A stretch of 64,000 nucleotides of DNA from Pseudaquabacterium terrae (GCF_013266755.1 NZ_JABRWJ010000002.1:620001-684000), one strand, 5' to 3'. Shown: positions 32,161-41,776, numbered from the stretch's first letter. The notes: a model not told the origin generated them from the sequence alone. Translations and numbers: made by a program.

Positions 32161-35130
32161 TCAGGAGGGCGTCGCGCTGCCGACACCCTCGCGCTCGTCA
32201 CGCCGCTGCGCCGTCACGCGCAACCCGCGCAGCTTGCCCACCAGATCCGCCGCCGAGAACGGCTTCTCCAGCGCCTGGCAGCCGGTCTCGGCGAGCAGCC
32301 GGGTCGCATCCAGGCTCAGCGTGTCGCCGGTGACGAACAGCATGCGCTCGGCGAGCTGCGGCGCATGCGCCTTCACCGCGCGCCACAGCGCGGCGCCGTC
32401 GGTGTCGGGCATGCGCAGGTCCGAGACCACGGCGTCGAAGCTGGCGAGCTGGAGCATCTCGATCGCCACTTCGCCGGACTCGGCCGTCGTGACCTCGTAG
32501 CCGGCTGATTCGAGCATCGAGCGCATCACGTCGGCGAGCTCCGGTTCGTCGTCGACGACCAGCACGCGTGCACCCTCGGGTACCTCGGCGGCCACCGGTT
32601 GCGCGGGTACCGGCGGCCGCGGCGGAGTGGTCGCCTCCAGCGGCAGCCAGAACAGGAACGACGCGCCGCGGGCGCTCGCCTCGAGCTCGAGCTCACCGCC
32701 GTGCTCGCGCGCGATGGCCTGCGACACGGCCAGGCCCATGCCGGTGCCGACGCCTTCGCTCTTGGTCGTGAAGAAGGGCATGAAGATGCGCTCGGCCACG
32801 TCGGCCGGCACGCCCGGGCCGGTGTCGGCCACGCGCAGCCACAGGTGCCGGCCGGATCGATGGGGGCCGGCCGAGTGGCCGGTCTCGATCGTCAGCTCCC
32901 GCGGCCCGTCGCTGCCGGACATCGCCTGCTGCGCATTGACGAAGAGGTTCAGCACCACCTGGCCGAGCTGGTCGCCGTCGCCCCAGACGCTGGGCAGCCC
33001 GGGCGCCAGCTTCAGCTCGACGCGGATCGCATGCGTGCGCAGCACGTAGCCGAGCATCTCGGCCGCGCCCTGCACCACATCGTTGAGCTGCACCTCGCCG
33101 CGCGCCGCGCTGCGCTGCCGCGCCATGTTCAGGAAGGTGCGCACGATGCGGCTGCAGCGCAGCGCCGCCTCGCGCACCCGCTGCGCCTCGGCCTGCAGCG
33201 GCCCACCCGTCGGCATCTGGGCGCACATCTCCTCGAGCAGCGAGGCGCGGCCCATCACCACCGCCAGCGGGTTGTTCAGCTCGTGCGCGACGCCGGCGAG
33301 CAGGCTGCCCATCGTCGTCAACTTCTCGCTCTGGCGCAGCTCGTTGCGCTGGCGCTCGATGAGCTCGGCGCTGCGGTGCTGCTCGGTGACGTCGCGCGCG
33401 CTGGCGGTGTAGTGCACCGCGCCGTCGACCTCGCTTCGCCACAGCACCGCCTCGATCGGGAACTCGCGGCCGTCGGCGCGGCGCGCGTTGAGCGTCCAGC
33501 GCCGGCCGAGCAGCGGGGCAGCGTCGCCGCGCTGCAGCCGGGCCAGCAGCGCCCGTTGCCGCTCGCCATCGGCTTCGGGCAGCAGCAGCGCGCTGGAGCG
33601 GCCGATGGCCTGCGCGCGCGGCAAGCCGAACATCAACTCGGCCGCCGGGTTGAAGTCGACGATCGTGCCGGCCGCGTCGGCGGTGACGATCGCCTCCATC
33701 GCATGGTCGATCACCGCGGCCTTCAGCGCATTGGCCGCGCGCAGCCGCCGCTGCAGCCGCAGCCGCCACATCAGCGCGAGCCCGCCGAAGAGCGTGATGC
33801 TGGCGACCAGCGCGACGATCAGCATCACGCGGCGCGCCTCGGACTCGCGCTCGCGCGCACGCAGCAGCGAGTTCTCATATTCCTTGCGCTCGAGGTCGAA
33901 GCGCGTGCGCAGTTCGGCCACCGCCGCAGTGCTGTTGGCGGTGAGCACCGCCTTCTCGGCTTCGCGCAGCCGCCCGGTGGCGCGCCAGGCCTCCTCGTAG
34001 TCGCCCAGCCGGGCGTGGATGGCCGCTGCATTCTCGTGATAGCGAACGGCCCAGCGCGCCGTCGCCAGCGCGGCCAGGATCTTGTGGCCGGCGTCCAGCG
34101 CCTCCAGGCTGCCGGCGCGTTCGCCCAGGCGCGACAGCGCGTCCGCGCGCGCCATCGTGAGCCGGAAGCGCAGCGTCGCGGGCAGCGCGGTGCCGCGCTG
34201 CACGGCGGTGCGGCCCAGCGCCTCGAGCGCCTGCGCCGGCCGATCCTGCTTCAGCTCCAGGTCGACCAGCAGCGCGAGCAGGAAGCTCTGCATCTCGGTG
34301 TAGGCCAGCTGGTCGGCCATCACCAGCGCGCGCTCGACGATGCCGCGCGCCTCGGCCACGTCGCCCTGCGACGCCAGCACGCCGGCGAGGTTGTGCCACA
34401 GCCGCACCGCGTACGTGCGGTAGACGCCGGTGTCCACCAGCTCCAGCGCCGCCCGGTAGCGGCCGATCGCCTCGCCGGCGTTCGATTGCGTCATGCGGTC
34501 GAGGTGGCCGAGCGCGCCGGCCACGCCGTTCATCACCCGCGACATCGCGTAGCGGTCGCCCTCGCGCTGGGCGATGGTGTAGGCGCGGTTCAGGTGGGCC
34601 ATCGCTTCGGCGCTGCGCCCCTGGCGGTCGTGCCAGCGTGCATGCTGGACCAGCGCGCGGGCCAGGTGGAAGGGCTGCTGCGTGCGCTCGGCAAAGGCGA
34701 CGGCGTGGGCGAAGCGGGCATCGGTGCTGGCGCCCTCGCCGAGCACGTGCGAGATCATCGCGTCGCCCAGCAGCAGCTCGGCCTGCGCATCGTTGTCCTG
34801 CCGCTGTTCGGCCAGCGCCAGCGCCTCGCCGATCAGCGCGCGCGTGCCGGCGGTCTCGTCGATGTCGGCGCGCACCTTGATCATGCGGCGCAGCGCCAGC
34901 AGCATGGCGGCGGCATCCTGGCGCGTGCGGGCGGCGGCCAGCGCGGCCTGCGCTTCGGCGGCGGTGGCGCGGGGATCGTGGGCGGCGGCGCGTTCGATCT
35001 CGTCGGCGGTGCCCGCCCGCGCCGATGCCGCGGCCAGCGCCAGGCAGCCGACGAGGGCCGCGGCGAGCAGCGTCTGCAGGCACCAGCGCCTGGAAATCCA
35101 GGCCCGGGCCGGATGCGGGAGAGTGCTCAC
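32161..35130 (-). CDS. hybrid sensor histidine kinase with TPR sensor region
   Basis: A 989-residue membrane-bound hybrid kinase. Order: signal/anchor at about 15-38 (LQTLLAAALVGCLALAAASA), periplasmic TPR-like helical repeats about 45-410, a transmembrane helix near 432-452 (VMLIVALVASITLFGGLALM), PAS about 470-590, HisKA with H-box AGVAHELNNPLAVVMGRASL near 613, HATPase with VVLNLFVNAQQAM, VADTGPGVP and GVGTGMGLAVS (about 700-830), and a C-terminal receiver with VLVVDDEPELADVM and the phosphoacceptor in VVSDLRMPDTDG near 905. No partner response regulator is adjacent, so it may signal through a distant phosphotransfer protein. Divergent from the TRAP operon; whether it controls that operon is unknown. 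Confidence 0.92.
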   Translation of the reverse strand: MSTLPHPARAWISRRWCLQTLLAAALVGCLALAAASARAGTADEIERAAAHDPRATAAEAQAALAAARTRQDAAAMLLALRRMIKVRADIDETAGTRALIGEALALAEQRQDNDAQAELLLGDAMISHVLGEGASTDARFAHAVAFAERTQQPFHLARALVQHARWHDRQGRSAEAMAHLNRAYTIAQREGDRYAMSRVMNGVAGALGHLDRMTQSNAGEAIGRYRAALELVDTGVYRTYAVRLWHNLAGVLASQGDVAEARGIVERALVMADQLAYTEMQSFLLALLVDLELKQDRPAQALEALGRTAVQRGTALPATLRFRLTMARADALSRLGERAGSLEALDAGHKILAALATARWAVRYHENAAAIHARLGDYEEAWRATGRLREAEKAVLTANSTAAVAELRTRFDLERKEYENSLLRARERESEARRVMLIVALVASITLFGGLALMWRLRLQRRLRAANALKAAVIDHAMEAIVTADAAGTIVDFNPAAELMFGLPRAQAIGRSSALLLPEADGERQRALLARLQRGDAAPLLGRRWTLNARRADGREFPIEAVLWRSEVDGAVHYTASARDVTEQHRSAELIERQRNELRQSEKLTTMGSLLAGVAHELNNPLAVVMGRASLLEEMCAQMPTGGPLQAEAQRVREAALRCSRIVRTFLNMARQRSAARGEVQLNDVVQGAAEMLGYVLRTHAIRVELKLAPGLPSVWGDGDQLGQVVLNLFVNAQQAMSGSDGPRELTIETGHSAGPHRSGRHLWLRVADTGPGVPADVAERIFMPFFTTKSEGVGTGMGLAVSQAIAREHGGELELEASARGASFLFWLPLEATTPPRPPVPAQPVAAEVPEGARVLVVDDEPELADVMRSMLESAGYEVTTAESGEVAIEMLQLASFDAVVSDLRMPDTDGAALWRAVKAHAPQLAERMLFVTGDTLSLDATRLLAETGCQALEKPFSAADLVGKLRGLRVTAQRRDEREGVGSATPS

Positions 35131-35292
35131 GTGCCGGGCGCCCTTCGAAGCCGCGAATGGTTGCGGCGGCCGGTATCAGCGCCGCTTCAGCCGCGCGCGA
35201 CGCATTGTCGCAAGTGTTTCACCGACAACGTTCATCAGTCATCGTACAAGCTCGAGCGATCGCCGCTCGGGTATTCCCCTGTGGAAACGCTA

Positions 35293-35342
35293 TTGACACC
35301 CGAATCCGCACTGTCGACGATACGTCGGTTGTACGACAACCG
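35293..35342 (+). promoter_or_regulatory. TRAP operon promoter with GntR/FadR-type operator
   Basis: A TTGACA -35 box (35293-35298) lies in the 265-bp gap before the TRAP binding-protein gene; a 17-bp spacer leads to a weak GACGAT -10. Overlapping the predicted start point is a perfect palindrome CGGTTGTACGACAACCG (35326-35342). Its core TTGTACGACAA matches the TNGTNNNACNA consensus of FadR-subfamily GntR regulators. No GntR gene is in the window, so the regulator would be elsewhere. Confidence 0.62.
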
Positions 35343-35395
35343 ATGACTCGGCCCGGCGCACGTGCCCGGCAGAGCGCACGACTTGGAGACATGCC

Positions 35396-36388
35396 ATGAA
35401 GCGTCGCGAACTGATCAGGCTGTGCGGATCGGCGCTCGCCGCCGGCGCCGTTGCGGCGCCCGCGCTGGTGCAGGCCCAGGACAAGGTGGTCTGGAAAGCC
35501 TCGGACGTGCATCCGCTCGGCTACCCCACGGTCGAGGCGATCCAGCGCATGGGCAAGAAGCTCGAGGCGGCGACCAACGGCCGCATCTCGATCCAGATGT
35601 TCCCGTCGATGCAGCTCGGCGGCGAGAAGGAGATGATCGAGCAGGCGCAAGTCGGCGCGCTGCAGATCGCGCGCATCTCGGTCGGCGCGATGGGGCCGGT
35701 GGTCGACGACCTGAACGTCTTCAACATGCCCTTCGTCTTCCGCGACGAGGCGCACATGCGCAAGGTGATCGACGGGCCGATCGGGCAGGAGCTGCTCGAC
35801 CGCGTGTCGAACTCGCCGCAGTCGAAGCTGATCGTGCTGGGCTGGATGGATGCCGGCACGCGCAACGTCTATTCGAACAAGCCGGTCACCAAGCCCGCGG
35901 ACCTGAAGGGCATGAAGATCCGCATGATGGGCAACCCGCTGTTCGTCGAGACGATGAACGCGATGGGCGGCAACGGCGTGGCGATGGGCTTCAACGAGCT
36001 GTTCAGCGCGCTGCAGACCGGCGTTGTCGACGGTGCCGAGAACAACCCGCCGACCTTGCTGGCGCAGAACCACTACACCGTCAGCAAGGTGTACAGCCTG
36101 ACCGGCCACCTGATCATTCCGGAGATCTTCGTCTTCTCCAAGCGCACCTGGGACAACCTGTCGAAGGCCGACCAGGATCTGCTGCGCAAGGTCTCGCGCG
36201 AGGCGCAGATCGAGCAGCGCGCGCTGTGGGACGCCTACGTCGGCGAGGCCGAGACGAAACTCAAGGCCGCCGGCATCAAGTTCATCCCCACCGACAAGCC
36301 GGCCTTCTACGCCGCGACGCAGCCGATCCGCGACAAATATGGCGCAAAGTACGCGGCGCTGATCAAGCGCATCGAAGAGACGAAGTAG
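35396..36388 (+). CDS. TRAP transporter substrate-binding protein (DctP family)
   Basis: A 330-residue periplasmic binding protein of the DctP family. The signal is MKRRELIRLCGSALAAGAVA with cleavage near VQA-QD. Typical segments are WKASDVHPLGYPTVEAIQRM, RISIQMFPSMQLGGEKEMIE, the carboxylate-binding arginine region LKGMKIRMMGNPLFVETMNA, and NELFSALQTGVVDGAENNPP. It captures an organic acid for uptake by the membrane subunits encoded next. The sugar-acid or solute specificity is not readable, but the linked Gfo/Idh oxidoreductase suggests a sugar acid. Confidence 0.93.
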   Translation: MKRRELIRLCGSALAAGAVAAPALVQAQDKVVWKASDVHPLGYPTVEAIQRMGKKLEAATNGRISIQMFPSMQLGGEKEMIEQAQVGALQIARISVGAMGPVVDDLNVFNMPFVFRDEAHMRKVIDGPIGQELLDRVSNSPQSKLIVLGWMDAGTRNVYSNKPVTKPADLKGMKIRMMGNPLFVETMNAMGGNGVAMGFNELFSALQTGVVDGAENNPPTLLAQNHYTVSKVYSLTGHLIIPEIFVFSKRTWDNLSKADQDLLRKVSREAQIEQRALWDAYVGEAETKLKAAGIKFIPTDKPAFYAATQPIRDKYGAKYAALIKRIEETK

Positions 36389-36413
36389 TGTTCTTCTGAC
36401 GCGCCGGCCGTCG

Positions 36414-36932
36414 ATGAAAAACGCCTACCAGCAGGCGATGGAACGCCTGTACCTGGCCTGCGTCGTGATCTCCGGCGTCGCGCTGGTGGTGATCACGCTG
36501 ATCATCCCCGTCGGCGTCTTCATGCGCTACGCGATGCACAGCCCGCTGTCGTGGCCCGAGCCGGCCTCGGTGATCATGATGGTGATGTTCTCGTTCATCG
36601 GCGGCGCCGCGGTGTACCGCGCGAAGGTGCACATCGCCGTGCAGGCCTTCGTCAATGCGGTGAGCGAGGGCAAGCGCCGCGCGATGGGCTGGCTGGCCGA
36701 TGGCTGCATGGCGGCCACGGCCCTCTTCATGCTCGGTTACGGCGTGCAGTTGTGCATGACCACGCGCTTCCAGACCATCGCCGAGTTCCCGTGGCTGTCG
36801 GTGGCCTACGTGTACCTGCCGATCCCGATCGCCGGGCTGCTGACGCTGCTGTTCCTGATCGAGCGCATCTGGGTCGGCGAGCCGCCGCCGAGCTCGGTGA
36901 TGTACAGCGACCAGGCCGCCGAAGTGGAGTGA
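36414..36932 (+). CDS. TRAP transporter small permease (DctQ family)
   Basis: A 172-residue membrane protein with four hydrophobic segments. The DctQ signature WPEPASVIMMVMFSFIGGAA then VYRAKVHIAVQAFV lies at about 46-80. It links the binding protein to the large permease. It starts 25 bp after the binding-protein gene and is followed 10 bp later by the DctM gene, so the three form one operon. Confidence 0.92.
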   Translation: MKNAYQQAMERLYLACVVISGVALVVITLIIPVGVFMRYAMHSPLSWPEPASVIMMVMFSFIGGAAVYRAKVHIAVQAFVNAVSEGKRRAMGWLADGCMAATALFMLGYGVQLCMTTRFQTIAEFPWLSVAYVYLPIPIAGLLTLLFLIERIWVGEPPPSSVMYSDQAAEVE

Positions 36933-36942
36933 ACGAGATGAT

Positions 36943-38226
36943 ATGGACGCACTGATCCTGCTCGGCTCGTTCGCCGTGCTCTGCGCCATCGGCGTGCCGG
37001 TGGCCTACGCGCTCGGGCTGGCCGCGATCATCGGCGCGCTCTATGTCGACATCCCGCTCGAAGCGGTGATGCTGAAGATCTCCGACGGCACCGACGACTT
37101 CTCGCTGCTGGCGATCCCGTTCTTCGTGCTCGCCGGCGCGATCATGGCCGAGGGCGGCATGGCGCTGCGGCTGATCAACCTGGCCAAGGTCTTCGTCGGC
37201 TTCATCCGCGGCGGGCTGGCGCTGGTCAACGTGCTGGCGAGCACGCTGTTCGGCTGCATCTCGGGCTCGTCGGTCGCCGACACCGCGTCGATCGGCTCGG
37301 TGATGATTCCGCAGATGGTCAAGGCGGGTTATCCACGCGTCTTCGCGACCAACGTGACGATCTGCGGCTCGGTGCAGGCATTGATGATCCCGCCCTCGCA
37401 CAACGCGGTGATCTACTCGCTCGCCGCCGGCGGCACGGTGTCGATCGCGCACCTGTTCCTCGCCGGCGTGTTCCCCGGCCTCCTGTTCGGGCTGTGCGTG
37501 ATCGGGCTGGTGCTGTGGATGTCGAACCGGCGCGGTTTCCCGAAGGCTGAAGCCGTGCCGTTCAGCCAGGTCGGCCGGATCGTCGCCGATGCGCTGTGGG
37601 GCCTGGTGACGATCTTCATCATCATGGGCGGCATCCTGTCGGGCGTGTTCACGGCCACCGAGTCGGCCGCGGTGGCCTGCGTCTACGCCTTCCTGGTCAC
37701 GCTCTTCATCTACCGCGACTACCGCTGGCGCGACCTGCCGCACCTGGTGCACCGCGTCGTCAAGACGGTGGCGATGGTGATGATGCTGATCGGCTTCTCG
37801 GTCGCCTTCGGCTACATGATGACGATCATGCAGATCCCGGCGAAGGCGACGCAGTTCTTCCTCGGCATCTCGCAGGACAAGTACGTCTTCCTGCTGATGG
37901 TCAACATCCTGCTGCTGCTGCTGGGCACCTTCATGGACCTGGCGCCGATGCTGCTGATCTGCACACCGATCTTCCTGCCGGTGATCAAGACGCTGGGCAT
38001 CGACCCGGTGCACTTCGGCATGGTCATGATCCTGAACCTCGGCATCGGCCTGATCACGCCGCCGGTGGGGCCGACGCTGTTCGTCGGCTGCGCCATCGGC
38101 AAGGTGACGATGGAGCAGGTCAGCAAGGAGCTGTGGCCGTTCTACGGCGCGATGTGTCTCGCGCTGCTGCTGGTGACCTACGTGCCGGCGATCTCGCTGT
38201 GGCTGCCGGGCCTACTTCTCAAATGA
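36943..38226 (+). CDS. TRAP transporter large permease (DctM family)
   Basis: A 427-residue membrane protein with about twelve segments, the sodium-coupled transport channel of the TRAP system. Typical motifs are FSLLAIPFFVLAGAIMAEGG, GCISGSSVADTASIGSVMIP, MIPPSHNAVIYSLAAGGTVS and the C-terminal LGIGLITPPVGPTLFVGCAI then GKVTMEQVSKELWPF. The ATGA at its stop couples it to the Gfo/Idh gene. Confidence 0.95.
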   Translation: MDALILLGSFAVLCAIGVPVAYALGLAAIIGALYVDIPLEAVMLKISDGTDDFSLLAIPFFVLAGAIMAEGGMALRLINLAKVFVGFIRGGLALVNVLASTLFGCISGSSVADTASIGSVMIPQMVKAGYPRVFATNVTICGSVQALMIPPSHNAVIYSLAAGGTVSIAHLFLAGVFPGLLFGLCVIGLVLWMSNRRGFPKAEAVPFSQVGRIVADALWGLVTIFIIMGGILSGVFTATESAAVACVYAFLVTLFIYRDYRWRDLPHLVHRVVKTVAMVMMLIGFSVAFGYMMTIMQIPAKATQFFLGISQDKYVFLLMVNILLLLLGTFMDLAPMLLICTPIFLPVIKTLGIDPVHFGMVMILNLGIGLITPPVGPTLFVGCAIGKVTMEQVSKELWPFYGAMCLALLLVTYVPAISLWLPGLLLK

Positions 38227-39251
38227 CGCGGCAGCAGGTTGCGCTGATCGGTGCCGGCATGGCGGTAGCGCCGCATGTGGCGAGCCTGGGAGCGCTGGCC
38301 GAACGGGTCGACGTCGGCTGGATCGTCACGCAGAGCGGCACGCGTGCTGCGGCAATCGCCGAACGCCTGCGCGGAGCCCGCTGCAGCACTTCGCTCGACG
38401 ACGTGCTCAGCGACGACCGCATCACCGCGGCGCTGGTGCTGACACCGCCGAACACGCACCTGGAGATCGTCACGCGGCTCGCCGGTGCCCGCAAGCACGT
38501 GCTGCTGGAAAAGCCGCTCGAGCTCGACAGCCGCCGCGCTGGCCAGCTGGTGGCGGTGTGTGCCGAAGCCGGCGTGCAGCTCGGCGTGATGCTGCAGCAC
38601 CGCCTGCGCCCGGCCTCGCTGGCGATGAAGCGGCTGGTGCAGGGCGGCGCGCTCGGCGAGATGACCTGCGCGTCGGTCGACATGCGCTGGTGGCGGCCGC
38701 AGAGCTACTACGACCAGCCCGGCCGCGGCAGCCGCGCGCGCGATGGCGGCGGCGTGCTGCTGACGCAGGGCATCCACACGATCGACAACTTCCTGCAGAT
38801 CGCCGGGCTGCCGTCGGAGCTGGTCGCCTTCGCCCACACCAGCCCGGTGCATCGGATGGAGTGCGAGGACGTGGTCGCTGCGGCGCTGCGTTATGCCAAT
38901 GGCGCGACCGCGACGCTGAATGCCACCGTCACCGCATTCCCCGGCTTCTCGGAGCGCATCGAGGTTTGCGGCACGCTCGCCACCGCGACGCTCGCCGGCG
39001 GCCAGCTCGAGGTGCATTGGCACGACGGCCGCCACGAGACCATCGGCCAGGCGCAGATGCTGGGCGGCGGCGCCGACCCGATGGCCTTCACGCACGAGGC
39101 GCACCAAGCGGTGATCGAGGATTTTCTCGATGCCATCGCTCAAGCGCGCGAGCCGGCGATCAGCGGCGCCAGCGTGCTGCCGGTGCAGCGCCTGATCGAT
39201 GCGCTGCTCCAATCGGCGGCGACGCGGCAGGTGCTGGACTTCGGCGGCTGA
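38223..39251 (+). CDS. Gfo/Idh/MocA-family oxidoreductase
   Basis: A 342-residue NAD(P)-dependent oxidoreductase. The Rossmann start VALIGAGMAVAPHVASLGAL is followed by ALVLTPPNTHLEIVTRLAGA and the catalytic EKP motif in HVLLEKPLELDSRRAG near residue 100. A C-terminal Gfo/Idh domain includes MLQHRLRPASLAMKRLVQGG and GGGVLLTQGIHTIDNFLQIA (candidate catalytic histidine). Start overlaps the DctM stop by 4 bp. It probably oxidises the imported sugar, inositol or related compound. Confidence 0.92.
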   Translation: MTRQQVALIGAGMAVAPHVASLGALAERVDVGWIVTQSGTRAAAIAERLRGARCSTSLDDVLSDDRITAALVLTPPNTHLEIVTRLAGARKHVLLEKPLELDSRRAGQLVAVCAEAGVQLGVMLQHRLRPASLAMKRLVQGGALGEMTCASVDMRWWRPQSYYDQPGRGSRARDGGGVLLTQGIHTIDNFLQIAGLPSELVAFAHTSPVHRMECEDVVAAALRYANGATATLNATVTAFPGFSERIEVCGTLATATLAGGQLEVHWHDGRHETIGQAQMLGGGADPMAFTHEAHQAVIEDFLDAIAQAREPAISGASVLPVQRLIDALLQSAATRQVLDFGG

Positions 39252-39269
39252 GCCGCCTCGGCCGACCCG

Positions 39270-40145
39270 TCAAATCGGCACCTCGCCGATCACCACGGTG
39301 CGGTGAATCACGCGCCGCTCGGCGCTCGTGTCATAGCTCGTTGCGCGGTGGATCGTGCTGCGGTTGTCCCACATCAGCACGTCGCGCGGGCGCCAACGGT
39401 AGCTGAAGACGAAGCGCGGCTGCGTGGCGTGCGCCATCAGCTGCTCGATCAGCGTCTCGCTCTGGTCGGCCGGCAGCCCGGCGATGTGCGACACGTGCCG
39501 GCTCAGGTACAGGACCTTGCGGCCGGTGTCCGGATGCGTGCGCACCAGCGGATGCTCGATCGGCGGCGTCTGCAGCCGCTGCGCCGCGGTCATCGGCGGC
39601 TCGCCCATGCGCCGGCGTGAGCGGTCGAGGTCGTGCACCGTGCGCAGGCCGGCGATGCGACGCTTCATCGCGTCGTCGAGTGCTTCGTAGGCCGCGGCCA
39701 TGTCGGCGAACTGCGTCTCTCCGCCGACGGCCGGCGTCTCGATGCCGTAGAGGATCGTCGCCAGCGCCGGCCGGCGCTGGAACGACAGGTCCGAATGCCA
39801 GGTCAGCGTGCCCTTGTCCGGATGGCGGCCGATGGTGCGGCCGCTCGCGGCGTCGACGTTCGACAGCACGTAGATCTCGGGATGCTGCGGATGCCGGTAC
39901 TGATCGAGCACGTGCACCTGCAATTCGCCGAAGCGGCGGCTGAAGGCGATCTGCTGTGTTTCGTCGATGTGCTGGTCTGGAAAGCGCAGCAGCTGATGGT
40001 GATGGAAGGCCGCGCGCAGCTCGGCGAACACGTGATCCGGCAGCGGCGGTCCGAGGTCGAGATCGAGCACTTCGGCGCCGGTGCGGTCCGACAGCGGTCG
40101 AATGTGCAGCACGCCGTGCGGGGTGGTGTCGGTCGCGCGGTTCAC
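39270..40145 (-). CDS. TauD/TfdA-family alpha-ketoglutarate-dependent dioxygenase
   Basis: A 291-residue Fe(II)/2-oxoglutarate dioxygenase. The metal ligands HxD are in GTLTWHSDLSF, the distal histidine in NRSTIHRATSYD, and the ketoglutarate-binding arginine in AERRVIHRTV. The N-terminal block TGAEVLDLDLGPPLPDHVFA is typical. The ATG at 40229 would overlap the divergent MOSC gene, so a GTG at 40145 is preferred. It is convergent with the TRAP/Gfo operon, so it is not part of it. Substrate may be taurine, another sulfonate or an aryloxy acid. Confidence 0.88.
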   Translation of the reverse strand: MNRATDTTPHGVLHIRPLSDRTGAEVLDLDLGPPLPDHVFAELRAAFHHHQLLRFPDQHIDETQQIAFSRRFGELQVHVLDQYRHPQHPEIYVLSNVDAASGRTIGRHPDKGTLTWHSDLSFQRRPALATILYGIETPAVGGETQFADMAAAYEALDDAMKRRIAGLRTVHDLDRSRRRMGEPPMTAAQRLQTPPIEHPLVRTHPDTGRKVLYLSRHVSHIAGLPADQSETLIEQLMAHATQPRFVFSYRWRPRDVLMWDNRSTIHRATSYDTSAERRVIHRTVVIGEVPI

Positions 40146-40210
40146 GGGCGGGCCCTTCGTTCGTCGGATGATCGTACGCTGCAGCGCCAAACGCGAGCCA
40201 CCATCCGCCC

Positions 40211-40732
40211 ATGCCCGACCTGCACGCACTGACGCGCCAATTCCCGCGCGACGGCCTTCTGAACGCCATCATCCTGCGCCCGGCGCGCCACGTGCCGCCG
40301 ATCAGCGTGGCGGAAGCGTGCGCGATCGGGGGCCGCGGCCTCGAAGGCGACCGCAGCGCGCAGCGCCTGCCGACCACGCCCGATGGCGGCAAACGCCAGG
40401 TCACGCTGATCCAGGCCGAGCACCTGCCATTGATCGCCGCGTGGACCGGCCGTGCAACCGTCGACCCGCTGCTGCTGCGCCGCAACCTGGTGATCTCGGG
40501 CCTGAACCTGCTGGCGGCCCGCTCGCCGTTCGGGCCGTCGCAGGCACTGCGGCTGCACATCGGCGAGGCCGTCGTGCTGGAGCTCAGCGGCCCCTGCGAT
40601 CCGTGCTCGCGCATGGAGGAAGCGCTCGGTCCCGGCGGCTACAACGCGATGCGCGGTCACGGCGGGGTGACCGCCCGGGTGCTGGCCGGGGGCGAGCTGC
40701 ACGTCGGCGATCGGGTGTGGGTCGAGCGCTGA
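40211..40732 (+). CDS. MOSC-domain protein
   Basis: A 173-residue MOSC-domain protein (molybdenum cofactor sulfurase C-terminal domain). Landmarks are GRGLEGDRSAQR near residue 38, QVTLIQAEHLPLI, LLRRNLVISGLNLLAARSPF and the conserved cysteine-containing GPCDPCSRMEEALGPGGYNA then MRGHGGVTARVLAGGELHVG. Related YiiM-type proteins use the molybdenum cofactor to reduce N-hydroxylated compounds. Its upstream neighbour is divergent; the quinone reductase gene follows after 38 bp. Confidence 0.9.
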   Translation: MPDLHALTRQFPRDGLLNAIILRPARHVPPISVAEACAIGGRGLEGDRSAQRLPTTPDGGKRQVTLIQAEHLPLIAAWTGRATVDPLLLRRNLVISGLNLLAARSPFGPSQALRLHIGEAVVLELSGPCDPCSRMEEALGPGGYNAMRGHGGVTARVLAGGELHVGDRVWVER

Positions 40733-40770
40733 TCCAGAATCGGCGCTGCTTCCCCACAAGGACGTCGACC

Positions 40771-41757
40771 ATGCAAGCCGCCTACTACGAACGAACCGGC
40801 GCCGCGCGCGCGGTACTGCAGGTCGGCGAGCTGCCGGAGCCGGCGCCCGGCCCGGGTGAAGTGCGCGTGCGCCTGCACTGCTCCGGCGTCAACCCGTCCG
40901 ACGTCAAGTCGCGCGCCGGCCTGCGCAGCAGCGTGCTGCCGTTCGAGCGTATCGTGCCGCACAGCGATGGCGCCGGCGTGATCGACGCGGTGGGCGGGGG
41001 CGTGTCGCCCGCGCGCATTGGCGAGCGCGTGTGGATCTGGAACGGCGCCTGGGGCCGGGCGAACGGCACGGCGGCCGAGTGGATCACGCTGCCGGCGCGC
41101 CAGGCCGTGGCACTGCCGGAGGACACGCCGCTGGAGGCCGGCGCCTGCTTCGGCATTCCGGCGCTGACCGGGCTGCACGCGGTGCAGAGCCACGGCGGCG
41201 TGCAGGGCAAGACCGTGCTGGTGGCCGGCGGTGCCGGCGCGGTGGGCCACTACGCCGTGCAGTTCGCGCGGTTGCTCGGTGCGCGCCAGGTGTTCGCCAC
41301 CGTCAGCAGCGCGCAGAAGGCCGCTCTCGCGCGTTCAGCCGGCGCCGATGCCGCGATCGACTATCGCGCGGAAGACGTGGCCACGCGCGTGCGTGACCTG
41401 GCCGGCGGCGCCGGCATTCACCGCATCATCGAGGTCGACATCGCCGCCAATGGCGCCCTGGACGCCGAGCTGCTGCGGCCGGGCGGCGAACTGGTCGTCT
41501 ACGGCAGCGGCGCGCGCGAATTCAGCCTGCCGTTCTTCCCGCTGATCGCGCGCAACCTGAATCTGCACTTCTTCATCGTCTACAACCTCGGCGAGCCTGA
41601 CCGCGCCGCGGCCGAGCAGACCTTGACCCGGCTGTTGACCGAACAGCGCCTGACGCACCAGATCGCCGAGCGCCTGCCGCTGGCGCAGATCGCCGCGGCG
41701 CACGAGCTGGTCGAATCCGGCCGCGCGATCGGCAACGTCGTGCTGACGATCGCTTGA
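40771..41757 (+). CDS. NADPH:quinone reductase (zeta-crystallin type, zinc-free MDR)
   Basis: A 328-residue medium-chain dehydrogenase/reductase of the quinone reductase type. Conserved features: EVRVRLHCSGVNPSDVKSRA near 35, the NADPH-binding loop VLVAGGAGAVGHYAVQFARL near 150, and no structural-zinc cysteine cluster. It reduces quinones or enones. It lies between the MOSC gene and the RibD/DHFR-like gene in the same direction with short gaps (38 and 19 bp), so the three may be co-transcribed as a small redox/detoxification set. Confidence 0.92.
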   Translation: MQAAYYERTGAARAVLQVGELPEPAPGPGEVRVRLHCSGVNPSDVKSRAGLRSSVLPFERIVPHSDGAGVIDAVGGGVSPARIGERVWIWNGAWGRANGTAAEWITLPARQAVALPEDTPLEAGACFGIPALTGLHAVQSHGGVQGKTVLVAGGAGAVGHYAVQFARLLGARQVFATVSSAQKAALARSAGADAAIDYRAEDVATRVRDLAGGAGIHRIIEVDIAANGALDAELLRPGGELVVYGSGAREFSLPFFPLIARNLNLHFFIVYNLGEPDRAAAEQTLTRLLTEQRLTHQIAERLPLAQIAAAHELVESGRAIGNVVLTIA

Positions 41758-41776
41758 TTGCACGAGGAGACTTCCA

